A model generated the notes under the pieces. It saw only the letters and a list, made by a program, of their open reading frames with translations, did not search any database and was not told where the DNA came from. DNA of 64,000 bases. It comes from Mariprofundus ferrinatatus. Lineage in GTDB: Bacteria; Pseudomonadota; Zetaproteobacteria; Mariprofundales; Mariprofundaceae. The stretch lies in NCBI RefSeq assembly GCF_002795825.1, contig NZ_CP018800.1:1488001-1552000 (forward strand), read 5' to 3'. The position numbers and the translations under genes were made by a program. Below are positions 63,835-64,000 of the stretch, one piece after another (the first letter of the stretch is position 1; the number at the start of each line of letters is the position of its first letter).

Positions 63835-64000
63835 ATGGCCAAGAGTGAGCCCATAAATCAACATGAAGAGAACAGCCGTACACTGAGCCGGTTATTCTCG
63901 ATCGCATCTACAAGTGTTGATCAGAATCAGATGCTGCACCTTTTTCTGGATGAACTACTTTCGCTAAGCTGGCTCTCTTTGCAGCCCAAGGCAGGCATTT
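63835..64000 (+). CDS. Start of a probable GAF-domain signalling protein (runs off right edge)
   Basis: 55 residues visible from the ATG at 63835, which has AGGAGG five bases upstream. The sequence IASTSVDQNQMLHLFLDELLSL, then WLSLQPKAGI, resembles the entry of a GAF domain in sensor kinases and cyclases (short helix before the first strand). The class of the protein cannot be decided from this piece. Confidence 0.6.
   Translation, partial: MAKSEPINQHEENSRTLSRLFSIASTSVDQNQMLHLFLDELLSLSWLSLQPKAGI

Overview
The window reads as chromosomal DNA of a Gram-negative proteobacterium. It has a complete lipid A and BamA assembly cluster, a Tat translocase, a RegBA-type redox two-component system and a two-subunit pyruvate carboxylase. 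The overall flavour (redox sensing, metal handling, a membrane c-type cytochrome) fits a Zetaproteobacterium of the Mariprofundus kind, but that assignment is inference from gene content and not a database result. I saw no tRNA or rRNA genes, insertion sequences, prophage or CRISPR array. Coding density is high and many genes overlap by ATGA, GTGA or TGATG junctions.

Layout. 1-2784 (minus): ppsA followed by the start of a P-type cation ATPase that runs off the left edge. 3106-7226 (plus): ribosomal and replication operon rpsF-priB-rpsR-DUF2232-rplI-dnaB. 7287-10579 (minus): a membrane protein of unknown function, a cation/proton antiporter and a PabB with a PIAGT motif. 10597-16920 (minus): the fatty-acid/phospholipid operon yceD-rpmF-plsX-fabH-fabD-fabG, then acpP-fabF. 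17203-18792 (plus): a membrane-bound monohaem cytochrome and mtgA. 19043-33227 (minus): a roughly 14 kb run rpsB-tsf-pyrH-frr-uppS-cdsA-dxr-rseP-bamA-skp-lpxD-fabZ-lpxA-lpxI-lpxB that ties translation to envelope building. 33528-36767 (minus): pentapeptide protein, a secreted protein, umuC and a UmuD-like peptidase carrying its own DNA-binding domain and operator.

The most interesting stretch is 36788-47246. A TonB-energised uptake operon (exbB-exbD-tonB-receptor, a Cys-rich CpxP/Spy-like protein, a His-rich periplasmic protein, a NapH/FtrD-like membrane ferredoxin and a DsbD/TauE-like permease) lies beside regBA and a Tat-exported Cys-rich four-helix copper-storage-like protein (Csp1). Sequences matching or resembling the known RegA/RegR box sit upstream of exbB (three in direct tandem), regB, csp1 and a short terminator-bounded unit that may be a small RNA. 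Together they look like one RegA-controlled metal (probably copper) acquisition and storage regulon; RegB carries a His-rich external loop as well as the GGxxNPF quinone motif.

The right side holds dapB behind a heat-shock operon hrcA-grpE-dnaK-dnaJ (CIRCE element plus a sigma-32-like promoter), an L,D-transpeptidase, a PilZ protein, tatABC, a three-gene signalling operon with a large hybrid kinase that begins with a Rossmann-like domain, pycA and pycB, and the first residues of another signalling protein at the right edge.
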